57,365 bases of DNA from Chlamydiia bacterium (GTDB taxonomy: Bacteria > Chlamydiota > Chlamydiia > Chlamydiales > Simkaniaceae). Within the stretch, counting starts at the first letter, position 1, and each line of letters starts with the position of its first letter. Shown here piece after piece: positions 1 to 9,018 of this stretch. The position numbers were made by a program, and so were the translations under genes. The notes below the pieces were generated by a model. That model worked only from the letters and a program-made list of their open reading frames with translations. It had not been told where the DNA came from and searched no databases. The stretch lies in the NCBI GenBank assembly GCA_022601645.1, contig JAJACH010000002.1, positions 388,331-445,695 of the forward strand. Reading direction: 5' to 3'.

Positions 1-3000
1 TCAGCGACATTAGATCTTGATGGAAATAACAACACGATCTTAAGTCTTTCTGGCGGTGGTGGATCAGGTGGTAACGTTACGTTAGGTGGTGGGCTTCTCA
101 CTCTCGGAGATTCAAATAGTCAGAATTTTGGTGGTGCTATTAGTGAAGCAGGTGGCATTACTAAGAATGGTTCTGGTACACTAACTTTAGCTGGAAATAA
201 CACGTACACAGGAACCACAACGGTAAATTTGGGAACTCTGGCATCTAGTGGAGAAAATAGCCTGTCTTCAGGTTCGTCTGTCGTAATGGCAGATGCAGTA
301 GCAACACTTGATCTTGATGGAAATGCGAATACGATCTTAAGTCTCTCTGGCGGAGGTGGCAGTGGCGGTAACGTTACATTAGGTGGTGGGTTATTGACAC
401 TTGGTGATGCCAACTCACAGAATTACAGTGGTGTGATCAGTGAAGCTGGCGGCATAACTAAGAACGGAAGCGGGGTATTAACACTTTCAGGAAATAACAC
501 CTATTCCGGAGTTACAACTGTAAATCTCGGGACTCTTTTATCCGGTGCTGCAAATACCTTCTCAGAAAGTTCTTCAATCACTATGGCAGATGCCGTTGCA
601 ACCCTTGACCTTGATGGAAATGCAAATACGATCTTAAGTCTCTCTGGTGGAGGCGCAAGTGGCGGTAATGTCACTCTAGGTACCGGTACTTTAACTTTAG
701 GAGATGGCAACAACCAAGACTACTCAGGGATAATTTCTGGGTCAGGCGCATTAGTTAAGCAAGGTGGTGGAACCTGTACACTTGATGGGACTAACATCTA
801 TTCTGGTGGAACCTCGCTTACTGAAGGTGCCATTTCACTTGGAGATAGTGCAGGGCTTGGCACAGGAACGCTGGCAATGTCTGACTCAACAACGCTTATC
901 TTAGCGGATGCCTTAAGTGTTAGTAACGCAGCGACACTAGCAGGTGTTGGCACGGTCAATGTAGCTACAGGCACAGCAACACTCTCAGGAGTAATTAGTA
1001 GCACGGGAGGCTTGACTAAAACGGGTGCAAATACCCTTGCCTTATCAGGTGCAAATACTTATTCAGGTGGGACAACTCTTTCTGCTGGTACAATCAATTT
1101 GAACCACAACACAGGGCTTGGTTCTGGTGAAGTTGAAATGTCAGATGGCACGACACTTGCCCTAGCAAGTGCTGTCAGTGCAAGTAACAACATCGCCGTT
1201 GATGGAACATCAACTGTCAATGTTACAACAGGGACCGGAACTCTCTCAGGCGTTGTAAGTGGTTCTGGTGTGTTGGCAAAGACAGGGGCTAATACACTTG
1301 CCCTTTCTGGGGCTAATACCTATACTGGCGGTACCACTCTCTCGGCAGGTACGATAAACCTCGCACATAATACAGGTCTTGGAACAGGTGCCTTAACAAT
1401 GGCTAATTCAACCACACTGAGCATGGATGACACTGTAAGTGCTTCGAATACTGTGACCTTAAATCAGGGATCACAGACCGTGACAGTTGGTACAGGAACA
1501 GCGACTTTAAGTGGCGTTATTAGTGGTGCAGGTGACTTAACTAAGTTTGGCTCAGCAACGCTAGATGTAAGTGGTGCGAATACCTTCACAGGTGGAACAA
1601 CGATTCTTCAGGGAACTATGTCTATCGAGCACAACACAGCTCTTGGTACTGGAACAGTTGTGATCGGTGACGGAACCACTCTTGATGTTGTTGATGGAAT
1701 TAATGCAGCAAACGCCGTAACAACCACTGCAACGGCAACAGTAAATGTTGGATCTGGAACAGGAACACTCTCTGGTATCATTGCTAATGTGGGCTCAATC
1801 TCAAAAACAGGAACTGGCGCACTAGCTCTTACAAATACAAATACCCACACTGGGGGAACAAGTATTGTTGCAGGGACCATTAATCTTAACAACAATGCAG
1901 GTCTTGGAACAGGAACCTTAACGTTTGCAGATGCCACAACGTTGGTAGTTGCAGATGGGATTAGCTCTTCAAATGCGATGTCTATTGCTGCCGGTGGGAC
2001 GGGGGATGTAAATGTTGGTACAGGAGCAACAGGAACCTTATCGGGAGCAACAGCTTCAACAACCGGTACCTTACGTAAGCAAGGGGCTGGAACGCTCGTC
2101 TTAAGTGGGGCAAATGCTCACTCTGGAGGAACGGTTCTAAATGCGGGTGTCATTAACCTCGCTTCGAATGCAGGTCTTGGAACAGGTGATCTTACCATGG
2201 CGGCTGGAACGCAACTTATTATCGATCCAAGCTTGACTGCAACCAATGATGGTTCTTTTGCCGGTGCTGAAACTCTCACTGTGAATTCTGGAACATCAAC
2301 GCTTTCAGGGGTCTTTAGTGGTGCGGGAAGTATGACTAAAACAGGGGCTGGTAACCTTAGCATCTCTGGTGCAAATACTTACACTGGAACGACTACGGTG
2401 ACTGCTGGAACACTATCTGTGAATGGGTCAACGACCTCTGTCACAACAGTTGGAACGTCTGGAACACTTGGTGGTACAGGAACCATTACAGGTGATGTGA
2501 CTTGTAACGGAACAACAGCACCAGGTAACAGTATCGGGACCTTGAATGTCGTCGGAACATACACTCAAGCGACAGGTTCAACCCTAGAGATTGAAATTTC
2601 TCCAACAGCAGCGGACCTTGTAAATGTCACAGGGAATGCTGTGATCGAATCAGACGCCACTTTAAGTATCCTTGTTGGCTCAGGAACTTACCCTGAAGGA
2701 ACTATCTTTACGATTCTTCAAACAACAGGAACAATTTCTGGAAGCTTCGCAACAGTGACTGCCGATTCGGCTCTAATTACACCAGATCTTAACGTTATAG
2801 GTGGTAATCGATTAGTGCTTAGTCTTGACGTAAGCTCCCTCCAATCAGTAGTTGATGGCACCAATGCAAAAGCTGTAGCATCAGTTGTTAACACAATTGA
2901 GCTTCAGAATATAGGAGGATGGAGTGAGATTACATCGGCTTTGTTATTCATGCCAAAACAACAGCTAGAAGATGCGTTCAATGAACTTGGCCCACAGCAG

Positions 3001-3990
3001 CTTAAAGGGCTTGCAATTGTGCAGGAAAACAATGCTGTACGCGTCCGTGATGCCATTGGTCAGCGCGTTCAAAATTTTATGGATCGTGCACACTGCACAG
3101 AGGCGGGTTGTAGACGATGCAGTGAATGTAAGTTTGGCAAGACAATCGCCAACATCTGGGCGGATGGCTTTAGCTCCTACTTAAAGCAGCCATCCCTTAT
3201 CAAGAGCACCAATCCTGAGATTGGCTACCACAGTAATACAGGCGGTGGAGTGCTTGGTCTTGACGTCAACTACGATGAGCTCTTCTACTTCGGTGTGATG
3301 GGCGCTGGAACCTCATCTGATATGAGTTGGTCAGAGGATCAAGGAACTGCAGACATCTATAGTCGCTATGTTGGTGTTTATGCCTCCCTTATCGGTAAGG
3401 TGGCATATGCAAACACTGCGTTTATCACTTCATGGAACAAGTACAAAACTAAGCGTCGCATCCTCTACCATGGTATGGATCGCGTTGCGAAAAGTGCTCA
3501 CCACGGGCGACAGTTACTCAGTCACTTAGACCTAGGCTTTAATTTCAACTCGAAGGGCTTTACAGTTAGACCGTTTGATTCTGCTGACTATATCGTTCAA
3601 ACGGAAGATCAGTTCGAAGAATACAACGCTGGTGTGCTAAACCTTTCCGTGCGCAAGACAACACCTAAGCTCTTTAGAAACGAGCTTGGTATCAACTTCG
3701 CTAAGTGCTTCAACCTTTCACCAAAAAATCAGTTTATTGGCGACTTCAAACTGGCTTGGGTTAAAGAGGTGAGACGGGGAGGCCGTACCTTTAAGGCTAA
3801 CTTCGCTGGTATTGATAATGCTTTTGTCGTTTACGGCTACTGGCCTGACCGCTCTATGTTCTCCCCCGGCGGCAGCGCGACATTCTTCCTCTGCAATGGT
3901 GCCGCCATTATCAAGGCTTATGCGAATGGGGAATTTGCCAAAGGCTATCGCGATCATGTTGTCGGCGGCGAGCTCACCTTCCATTTTTAA
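1..3990 (+). CDS. Autotransporter with PATR-type beta-strand repeats (5' end outside window)
   Basis: The frame is open from base 1, so the N-terminus and signal peptide lie outside the window. The visible 1,329 residues are a Gly/Ser/Thr/Asn-rich passenger built of autotransporter-associated repeats with the recurring core G-A-N-T-Y-S-G-G-T-T. Up to about base 700 the unit is 99 residues; afterwards it is about 87. Near base 3094-3129 a Cys-rich linker (CxxxxCxxCxxC) precedes a C-terminal domain of about 285 residues with alternating polar/aromatic strands and a terminal HF. This matches an autotransporter beta-barrel and its outer-membrane signature. The passenger should be exposed at the cell surface. 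The repeats are PATR-like and lack the dense GGAI/FxxN motifs of Chlamydia Pmp proteins, so I would not call it a Pmp. The family call is firm; the ligand is unknown. Confidence 0.85.
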   Translation, partial: SATLDLDGNNNTILSLSGGGGSGGNVTLGGGLLTLGDSNSQNFGGAISEAGGITKNGSGTLTLAGNNTYTGTTTVNLGTLASSGENSLSSGSSVVMADAVATLDLDGNANTILSLSGGGGSGGNVTLGGGLLTLGDANSQNYSGVISEAGGITKNGSGVLTLSGNNTYSGVTTVNLGTLLSGAANTFSESSSITMADAVATLDLDGNANTILSLSGGGASGGNVTLGTGTLTLGDGNNQDYSGIISGSGALVKQGGGTCTLDGTNIYSGGTSLTEGAISLGDSAGLGTGTLAMSDSTTLILADALSVSNAATLAGVGTVNVATGTATLSGVISSTGGLTKTGANTLALSGANTYSGGTTLSAGTINLNHNTGLGSGEVEMSDGTTLALASAVSASNNIAVDGTSTVNVTTGTGTLSGVVSGSGVLAKTGANTLALSGANTYTGGTTLSAGTINLAHNTGLGTGALTMANSTTLSMDDTVSASNTVTLNQGSQTVTVGTGTATLSGVISGAGDLTKFGSATLDVSGANTFTGGTTILQGTMSIEHNTALGTGTVVIGDGTTLDVVDGINAANAVTTTATATVNVGSGTGTLSGIIANVGSISKTGTGALALTNTNTHTGGTSIVAGTINLNNNAGLGTGTLTFADATTLVVADGISSSNAMSIAAGGTGDVNVGTGATGTLSGATASTTGTLRKQGAGTLVLSGANAHSGGTVLNAGVINLASNAGLGTGDLTMAAGTQLIIDPSLTATNDGSFAGAETLTVNSGTSTLSGVFSGAGSMTKTGAGNLSISGANTYTGTTTVTAGTLSVNGSTTSVTTVGTSGTLGGTGTITGDVTCNGTTAPGNSIGTLNVVGTYTQATGSTLEIEISPTAADLVNVTGNAVIESDATLSILVGSGTYPEGTIFTILQTTGTISGSFATVTADSALITPDLNVIGGNRLVLSLDVSSLQSVVDGTNAKAVASVVNTIELQNIGGWSEITSALLFMPKQQLEDAFNELGPQQLKGLAIVQENNAVRVRDAIGQRVQNFMDRAHCTEAGCRRCSECKFGKTIANIWADGFSSYLKQPSLIKSTNPEIGYHSNTGGGVLGLDVNYDELFYFGVMGAGTSSDMSWSEDQGTADIYSRYVGVYASLIGKVAYANTAFITSWNKYKTKRRILYHGMDRVAKSAHHGRQLLSHLDLGFNFNSKGFTVRPFDSADYIVQTEDQFEEYNAGVLNLSVRKTTPKLFRNELGINFAKCFNLSPKNQFIGDFKLAWVKEVRRGGRTFKANFAGIDNAFVVYGYWPDRSMFSPGGSATFFLCNGAAIIKAYANGEFAKGYRDHVVGGELTFHF
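4..720 (+). repeat. Tandem 297-bp coding repeats in the autotransporter passenger
   Basis: Copies begin at about bases 4, 301 and 598, each opening with codons for A-T-L-D-L-D-G. The first two are full 297-bp (99-codon) units and the third diverges after about 120 bp. Similarity is visible at DNA level, for example the shared stretch reading acgatcttaagtct in each copy. More copies may lie upstream of the window. Confidence 0.85.
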
Positions 3991-4093
3991 GATGTGAGTG
4001 GCGTATTTTGGCACGTTCGGGGCTAGGCGGTGCTTTATGCACAGCCGTCGCCTCGACCATAGCTTGCTGAGCACGCAATTCGCACCAAACTAA

Positions 4094-4130
4094 CGAAGCG
4101 GCAGCTTCGCCCCGCATTATTTCTTTCTTC
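4094..4130 (+). terminator. Possible weak terminator after the autotransporter
   Basis: A perfect 6-bp stem (cgaagc / gcttcg, loop ggca, 4094-4109) is followed after about 10 bases by a T-rich stretch. The spacing to the T tract is longer than in a classic intrinsic terminator. The rest of the 258-base gap 3991-4248 holds only a second imperfect hairpin near 4030-4065 and the promoter described separately. Confidence 0.35.
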
Positions 4131-4178
4131 TCTGCGTTTTCTGTTAGTTGTAAATTGAGAGACCTATAATGGTAATTC

Positions 4179-4207
4179 TTGACGAGGTGAGAGGTTTTCG
4201 GTAAAGT
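4179..4207 (+). promoter_or_regulatory. Sigma66/sigma70-type promoter for the MORN-repeat gene
   Basis: TTGACG at 4179-4184 and TAAAGT at 4202-4207 are separated by exactly 17 bases, about 40 bases before the ATG. A perfect TATAAT also occurs at 4165-4170 but has no convincing -35 partner. Confidence 0.5.
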
Positions 4208-4248
4208 TGGTCAAGTTTTAAAAAAATATATTTCAGGATTTTGACCTT

Positions 4249-6690
4249 ATGAAAAATTTTCTCTGTCTTTGTCTTCTCGGTGTGGTTTCTCTTTTTGGAG
4301 AGACGAAAAAAGTGGATGTGGGGCTTAAAGCGAAAAAACCTGAATGGGTTTCTAAAGTGATTGAGCAGTACGTTGGTGGCCAACCAAAAACGGTTGTGTT
4401 CTTAGACCAGGGCGAGCCTGTTAAGCAAATGCGCTTGAGAATGGATGGCGTTTCTTTAGAAGAAACTGATATTGCGGTGGCTGATGGGAAGATTGTTTTT
4501 CAAGGCGCGAGTGTGATGTGTAATGATGATGGTGCGGTCGTTCAGATTGCCCATTACAATCAAGGTGTCATCACAGGCCCTCTTCAAAAGTTTTACCCAA
4601 ATGGGCAGTTAGCTCAGGTCACATATTTCAATAATGGTGTTCAAGAAGGTCCTAGTGTGACTTATTTTGAAAATGGTGTCAAAAAAGAGACGGCGACGTT
4701 TAAGAATAATTTGCTAGAGGGTGAATGGAAGACCTATCACGCGAATGGTCAGGTGGCAAATGTTACGATGGCTGAAAAGGGTAAGCCTGAAGGCATTTCA
4801 AAGGCGTATTATGAATCGGGCGTTGAGAAGGCTGTAAGTCATTTCAATAAAGGGCGTTTGCACTCGACTAAGGAGATGGCTGGCTACTCTCTTTATGATG
4901 AGGATCATGTGTTACGTGAAGTGAAGCATTATAAGAAGGGAAAGGCTCATGGTATGCATCAGAGATTCCACAAGGATGGAACGACTGCTTATCAGGTTGA
5001 GTATAAGAAGGCAAAGGCTATTGGCGATGAAAAGTATTTTTCAAAAGATGGAAAGCTGATTGGTAAGGGCTCTTATAAAGAGGGTGAACCAGTTGGTAAG
5101 CATTGGCGCAAGCACGAGAATGGTAAGAAAGCCTATGAGGCTTATTATGGAAGAAGCGGGAAGGTCAGTAAGCCTATACGTGAATGGTTTGAAAGTGGAA
5201 AGCTTAAGGCTGAGTACACGCGCAATCATGGTGTGATGGAAGGCGAGGCGAAAGAATGGTTTGAAAACGGTCAGTTAAAGACTCATTGTAATTATAAGGA
5301 TGGGAAGTTTGATGGTGTTCAAAGGCAATTCTATGAGAGTGGCAAACCAAAGGTTTGCAGCCACTTTTTAGAAGGTAAAAAGCATGGCTCTTTCCAGGAA
5401 TGGTTTGAGAATGGTCAAAAGAGTGTAGAGCACAATTATGTGAAGGACGCTTTTAACGGCAAGCAGCAGAATTGGGTTGAATCAGGAACTCTTGTTCATG
5501 TTTCGCATTATGATCATGGAAAGAAAAATGGCGCGTTTTCAACGTTTGATGCTGAGGGGAATTTACTTTCTTCTGGAAGTTTTTCGGATGACAAGGCGAT
5601 TGGCGAGCATGTGACTTATTATAGCAAGGATCGATTGCATTTTGTGACCCGTTTTGAGGATGGGAAGCGCGAAGGTCGTCAGGAGGAGTTTTATGAAAAT
5701 GGGAAGCTTGCTCTCTTGTCTTTCTATGCAGATGGTGTGCTTGATGGTGACATGAATGGCTATTATCCAGATGGTGCATTACAGTTTACACGGAGCTTTA
5801 AGGCGGGTTTACCTGTTGGTAAGTTAACTCAGTATTTCGAGAACAATACGGTAGCTCGCGTCTATAATTATGATGCAGAGGGTAAGCTGCATGGGAAGCA
5901 GAAGAGCTATTATACGAATGGTAAGATGCAGTCTGTTGCCACTTATGCTCATGAAGAATTACACGGTCTTCAGTCGAATTGGGACGAGAATGGGAAGCTG
6001 ATTGCTGAGAGCAATTATGAAAAAGGTAAGTTGCATGGACGCTACTCTGTCGCCGATGCGGCGGGAAACCAGATTGTTTTCCATTTTAAACAAGGTCAAA
6101 AACATGGCCTACATCAGGTCTTTGTGGAAAAAGATGGAGCAAAAGTCCAGTTGTTTGATGCGCATTTTAAGAATGGTGTTTTAGATGGTGAGTACATCGA
6201 ATATGATAACACAGGTGCTCGCAAGACACTTACGACCTTTAAAGGTGGTTTGAAAGATGGCGCTTCAAAACGTTATGGGACTCAAGGAAAAGTGGCGGAG
6301 TCGCTTCACTTTGTGAATGACATTCAACACGGCTTAAGTCAGAAGTTTTTCCCAAATGGAAAGGTTTTCAAAGAAGTCAAATATGAGAAAGGAAATAAGG
6401 TTGGCGAAGAGAAGACTTTTTATGAAGATGGAAAAGTTTGCAGTATTGAAAAATATGAGGGTGACAAGCTCTCAGGTGTGTCCAAGTATTGGAGTGAATC
6501 AGGTGTCTTAGAGCGCGAGGAATCCTATAAGGATGGGAAGCGTGAAGGTAAGCTTGTGAAGTACTTTGCTGATGGTAAACCAAAGCTTATTCAACAGTTT
6601 GTTAACGGCACGGCGCATGGCCCTAAACGCACCTATTCAGAAGATGGGACGTTTGAGGAAGTGCTTTTTGAAAACGGCGTGAAGCAATAG
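4249..6690 (+). CDS. Exported MORN-variant (YwqK-like) repeat protein
   Basis: The 813-residue protein starts with a short basic end and a hydrophobic stretch (K2 to about G18, ending L-F-G) that reads as a type I signal peptide. From about residue 95 nearly the whole length is roughly thirty copies of a 22-24 residue unit of the type Y-x-x-G-x-x-x-x-x-x-x-Y-x-x-G-x-x-x-G. This is the MORN-variant repeat family (MORN_2, often labelled YwqK-type antitoxin repeats). Such repeats form long beta-hairpin solenoids. Expect a rod-like periplasmic, surface or secreted protein; nothing enzymatic is visible. The toxin-antitoxin label attached to the family is probably not informative here, since no toxin lies next door. 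It is monocistronic, with its own promoter and a strong terminator. Repeat family is firm; function unknown. Confidence 0.85.
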   Translation: MKNFLCLCLLGVVSLFGETKKVDVGLKAKKPEWVSKVIEQYVGGQPKTVVFLDQGEPVKQMRLRMDGVSLEETDIAVADGKIVFQGASVMCNDDGAVVQIAHYNQGVITGPLQKFYPNGQLAQVTYFNNGVQEGPSVTYFENGVKKETATFKNNLLEGEWKTYHANGQVANVTMAEKGKPEGISKAYYESGVEKAVSHFNKGRLHSTKEMAGYSLYDEDHVLREVKHYKKGKAHGMHQRFHKDGTTAYQVEYKKAKAIGDEKYFSKDGKLIGKGSYKEGEPVGKHWRKHENGKKAYEAYYGRSGKVSKPIREWFESGKLKAEYTRNHGVMEGEAKEWFENGQLKTHCNYKDGKFDGVQRQFYESGKPKVCSHFLEGKKHGSFQEWFENGQKSVEHNYVKDAFNGKQQNWVESGTLVHVSHYDHGKKNGAFSTFDAEGNLLSSGSFSDDKAIGEHVTYYSKDRLHFVTRFEDGKREGRQEEFYENGKLALLSFYADGVLDGDMNGYYPDGALQFTRSFKAGLPVGKLTQYFENNTVARVYNYDAEGKLHGKQKSYYTNGKMQSVATYAHEELHGLQSNWDENGKLIAESNYEKGKLHGRYSVADAAGNQIVFHFKQGQKHGLHQVFVEKDGAKVQLFDAHFKNGVLDGEYIEYDNTGARKTLTTFKGGLKDGASKRYGTQGKVAESLHFVNDIQHGLSQKFFPNGKVFKEVKYEKGNKVGEEKTFYEDGKVCSIEKYEGDKLSGVSKYWSESGVLEREESYKDGKREGKLVKYFADGKPKLIQQFVNGTAHGPKRTYSEDGTFEEVLFENGVKQ

Positions 6691-6703
6691 ATGTCTTAAT
6701 AGA

Positions 6704-6742
6704 AAATGGGGCAACAAGTCTTGCCCCATTTGATTTTTTTTC
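6704..6742 (+). terminator. Intrinsic terminator after the MORN-repeat gene
   Basis: A perfect 11-bp stem (AAATGGGGCAA at 6704-6714 with TTGCCCCATTT at 6721-6731, loop caagtc) is followed by a run of eight T at about 6734-6741. This is the cleanest rho-independent terminator in the window. Confidence 0.93.
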
Positions 6743-6778
6743 CACTTAATAAATATTTCTGCTACATTGGCTCATCTT

Positions 6779-7990
6779 ATGAAATGTAGAGTATGTGATG
6801 GGACAGATTTTCGACAGGTCATGGATTTTGGTGACCAGCCGAGAGGAAACCACTTTTTAAAGACTGAAGAGGTGGGGCATGAGCCTTTCTACCCCTTAAG
6901 ACTTGTGTATTGCAACGCGTGTTGCACTGCTCAATTAGACCACACGATTAAGAAAGAAGTGGTTAATTCTGATCACAACTATTTGTCAGGTGTGACTAAG
7001 TCACTGAAGGTCCACTTCACGCGGATTGCTAAAGAGGTTGATGAGACGTTTTTTGCAAATGAGAAGAAAAAACGCGTGCTTGACATTGGATCGAATGACG
7101 GCACGGGGCTGATTCCCTATCAGGAGATGGGGTATGAGGTGCTTGGTGTGGAGGCCTCATCGGCAGTCGCGCCAATTGCCAATGAAAACGGGATTCATAC
7201 GCTTTGTGAGTATTTCAACTTGGACTTAGCAAAGACCCTTGAGCCGTTTGATGTGGTTAATGCCGCGGGTGTTTTCTTCCACTTAGAGGAGTTGCATTCG
7301 GTGACTGAGGGGATTAAGTTTCTCCTAAAAGACGATGGCGTCTTTGTCATTCAGGCGATGTACATGAAGTGCATTTTGGAAAATTTGGCATTTGATCAGA
7401 TTTACCACGAGCATCTTCTATTCTATACGTTCAAAACACTGAATCATCTCTTAAAGCGTCACGGTTTAGAGCTATTTGATGCGCATATCGATCCGATTCA
7501 CGGAGGCTCAATCATGGGCTTTGCTTCTCACGTCGGAACTCGACCTCAAACGGCGCGGTTAAAAGCGCTGATTGCAGAGGAAGAGGCGGCGCACTCTAAC
7601 GATTTTGAAACCTACGCGGCGTTTGCAGCGAAGTTGCCTCAGATGAGAGAGGATAACTTAGCTTACTTGAAGCAAAAGAAAGCTGAAGGCAAGACGATTT
7701 ACGGTATGGGAGCTCCCGTCAAAGGAAATACAATGCTCAATTATTTTGGGATTGGCACCGAGTATTTAGATTGCCTGGTTGAAAAAAATACGCTGCGCAA
7801 AGGGTGCTTTAGCCCAGGGATGCACATCCCGATTGAGATGGAGGATGAAATGCCCCCACCCGACGTCTATTATGTGTTAGCGTGGAATTTTAAAAAGGAA
7901 ATCTTGGCAAACAACCAGCACTTGATTGAGAAGGGCGTCGAGTTTTACTTCCCTGTCAACCCAAGCTTAGAATTAGTGGAGGCACCATGA
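6779..7990 (+). CDS. SAM-dependent sugar C-methyltransferase (NDP-hexose type)
   Basis: This 403-residue protein has three parts. The N-terminus has paired Cys of a zinc-binding module (C-R-V-C-D-G and Y-C-N-A-C-C). A Rossmann methyltransferase core carries motif I as D-I-G-S-N-D-G-T and the family motif Y-H-E-H-L. The C-terminal module contains G-M-G-A-P-V-K-G-N-T-M-L-N. That order is the signature of C-methyltransferases acting on nucleotide-activated deoxysugars (TylC3-like). I place the start at ATG 6779; an in-frame TTG at 6767 would add four residues. No strong ribosome-binding site is visible. It overlaps the next gene by 4 bases, so the two are co-translated. Likely role is making a branched sugar for a surface glycan; the substrate is inferred. 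Confidence 0.82.
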   Translation: MKCRVCDGTDFRQVMDFGDQPRGNHFLKTEEVGHEPFYPLRLVYCNACCTAQLDHTIKKEVVNSDHNYLSGVTKSLKVHFTRIAKEVDETFFANEKKKRVLDIGSNDGTGLIPYQEMGYEVLGVEASSAVAPIANENGIHTLCEYFNLDLAKTLEPFDVVNAAGVFFHLEELHSVTEGIKFLLKDDGVFVIQAMYMKCILENLAFDQIYHEHLLFYTFKTLNHLLKRHGLELFDAHIDPIHGGSIMGFASHVGTRPQTARLKALIAEEEAAHSNDFETYAAFAAKLPQMREDNLAYLKQKKAEGKTIYGMGAPVKGNTMLNYFGIGTEYLDCLVEKNTLRKGCFSPGMHIPIEMEDEMPPPDVYYVLAWNFKKEILANNQHLIEKGVEFYFPVNPSLELVEAP

Positions 7991-8907
7991 AGATTCTCGT
8001 TACTGGTGGAAGGGGCTTTTTAGGTCATTTCCTCGTGAAAAAACTCGAAGCGAATGGGCATAGCGTCACGACTTTTTCTTCCAAAGAGTGTGATCTAACA
8101 AAGCCTGATAGCTTAACCCAGTTTGCAGACATCAAGTTTGATCAGATCTTTCACCTCGCGGCTTGGACGCAAGCGGGAGATTTTTGCCTCAAGCACCCCG
8201 GTGAGCAATGGCTCATGAACCAAAAAATCAACACCTACGTGCTCGATTTTTGGCAAAAAGATCAACCCCAAGCCAAACTCATTGCAATGGGCACGAGTTG
8301 TGGCTATTCATGTGAGTTGCCGCTTAGTGAAGAGAACTACCTAGAGGGTCAGCCTATTGAATCGCTCTTCACCTACGGCATGACCAAAAGAATGCTACTT
8401 GTCGGTCTTAAGGCCCTAGCAAAACAGTATGGCTTGAAATATCTCTACGCAATTCCATCGACGCTTTATGGCCCAAACTACCACACCGATGGACGGCAGA
8501 TGCACTTTATCTTCGATCTTATCCGCAAAATTTTGCGTGGCAAAGAGCATGGCGACCCGGTGGTACTCTGGGGCGATGGGCACCAGCAACGCGAAATTGT
8601 CCATGTGGACCAATTCGTTTCCCACCTCCTCGAGGTGAACGACTTAACAGAAAATACCATCGTCAACTTAGGCGCCGGCGAAGAATACTCTATTCGCGAT
8701 TTTGCAAAAGCAATCTGCGACCACGTAGGTTACCCCTTCGAGAAGATTGAGTATGATACGAGCAAATACGTAGGAGCCAAATCCAAAGTCTTGAAGGTGG
8801 ATAAATTAAAAAAATTACTAACTACATTCGATACAATTAATTTGAATGACGGGTTAAAAGAAACAATTGACTGGATGGCCTCTTTGGAAAAATCTCTCAT
8901 TAACTAA
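7987..8907 (+). CDS. NAD(P)-dependent epimerase/reductase, GDP-L-fucose synthase-like
   Basis: An extended short-chain dehydrogenase of 306 residues. The N-terminal G-G-R-G-F-L-G binds the dinucleotide. The catalytic Y-x-x-x-K is in Y-G-M-T-K-R, with Ser/Thr in M-G-T-S-C-G upstream. The layout (FHLAAWTQAG, L-Y-G-P-N-Y, W-G-D-G-x-x-x-R-E-x-V-H-V-D) is that of the GDP-fucose synthase/GDP-mannose 4,6-dehydratase group. It overlaps the methyltransferase in an ATGA junction, so it probably reduces or epimerises the 4-keto sugar made in the same pathway. Exact product unknown. Confidence 0.8.
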   Translation: MKILVTGGRGFLGHFLVKKLEANGHSVTTFSSKECDLTKPDSLTQFADIKFDQIFHLAAWTQAGDFCLKHPGEQWLMNQKINTYVLDFWQKDQPQAKLIAMGTSCGYSCELPLSEENYLEGQPIESLFTYGMTKRMLLVGLKALAKQYGLKYLYAIPSTLYGPNYHTDGRQMHFIFDLIRKILRGKEHGDPVVLWGDGHQQREIVHVDQFVSHLLEVNDLTENTIVNLGAGEEYSIRDFAKAICDHVGYPFEKIEYDTSKYVGAKSKVLKVDKLKKLLTTFDTINLNDGLKETIDWMASLEKSLIN

Positions 8908-9018
8908 TTATGGTGTTATTTTAAACTTTTTTCTTTTACAATATCAATTGTTGAAAGTGGGAATGTTATTGCATTCTTGATCTTTAATATAAAAGATATT
9001 TGAAAGGGAGAGGGTTAA

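Noticed and set aside
120..2564. Five antisense reading frames inside the autotransporter, rich in Pro and Val
   Set aside because: They are complements of the Gly/Thr/Asn-rich repeats; none has a ribosome-binding site or family motif.
3718..4074. Antisense frame across the end of the autotransporter
   Set aside because: It overlaps a conserved beta-barrel and its translation has no recognisable domain; the composition looks like a shadow.
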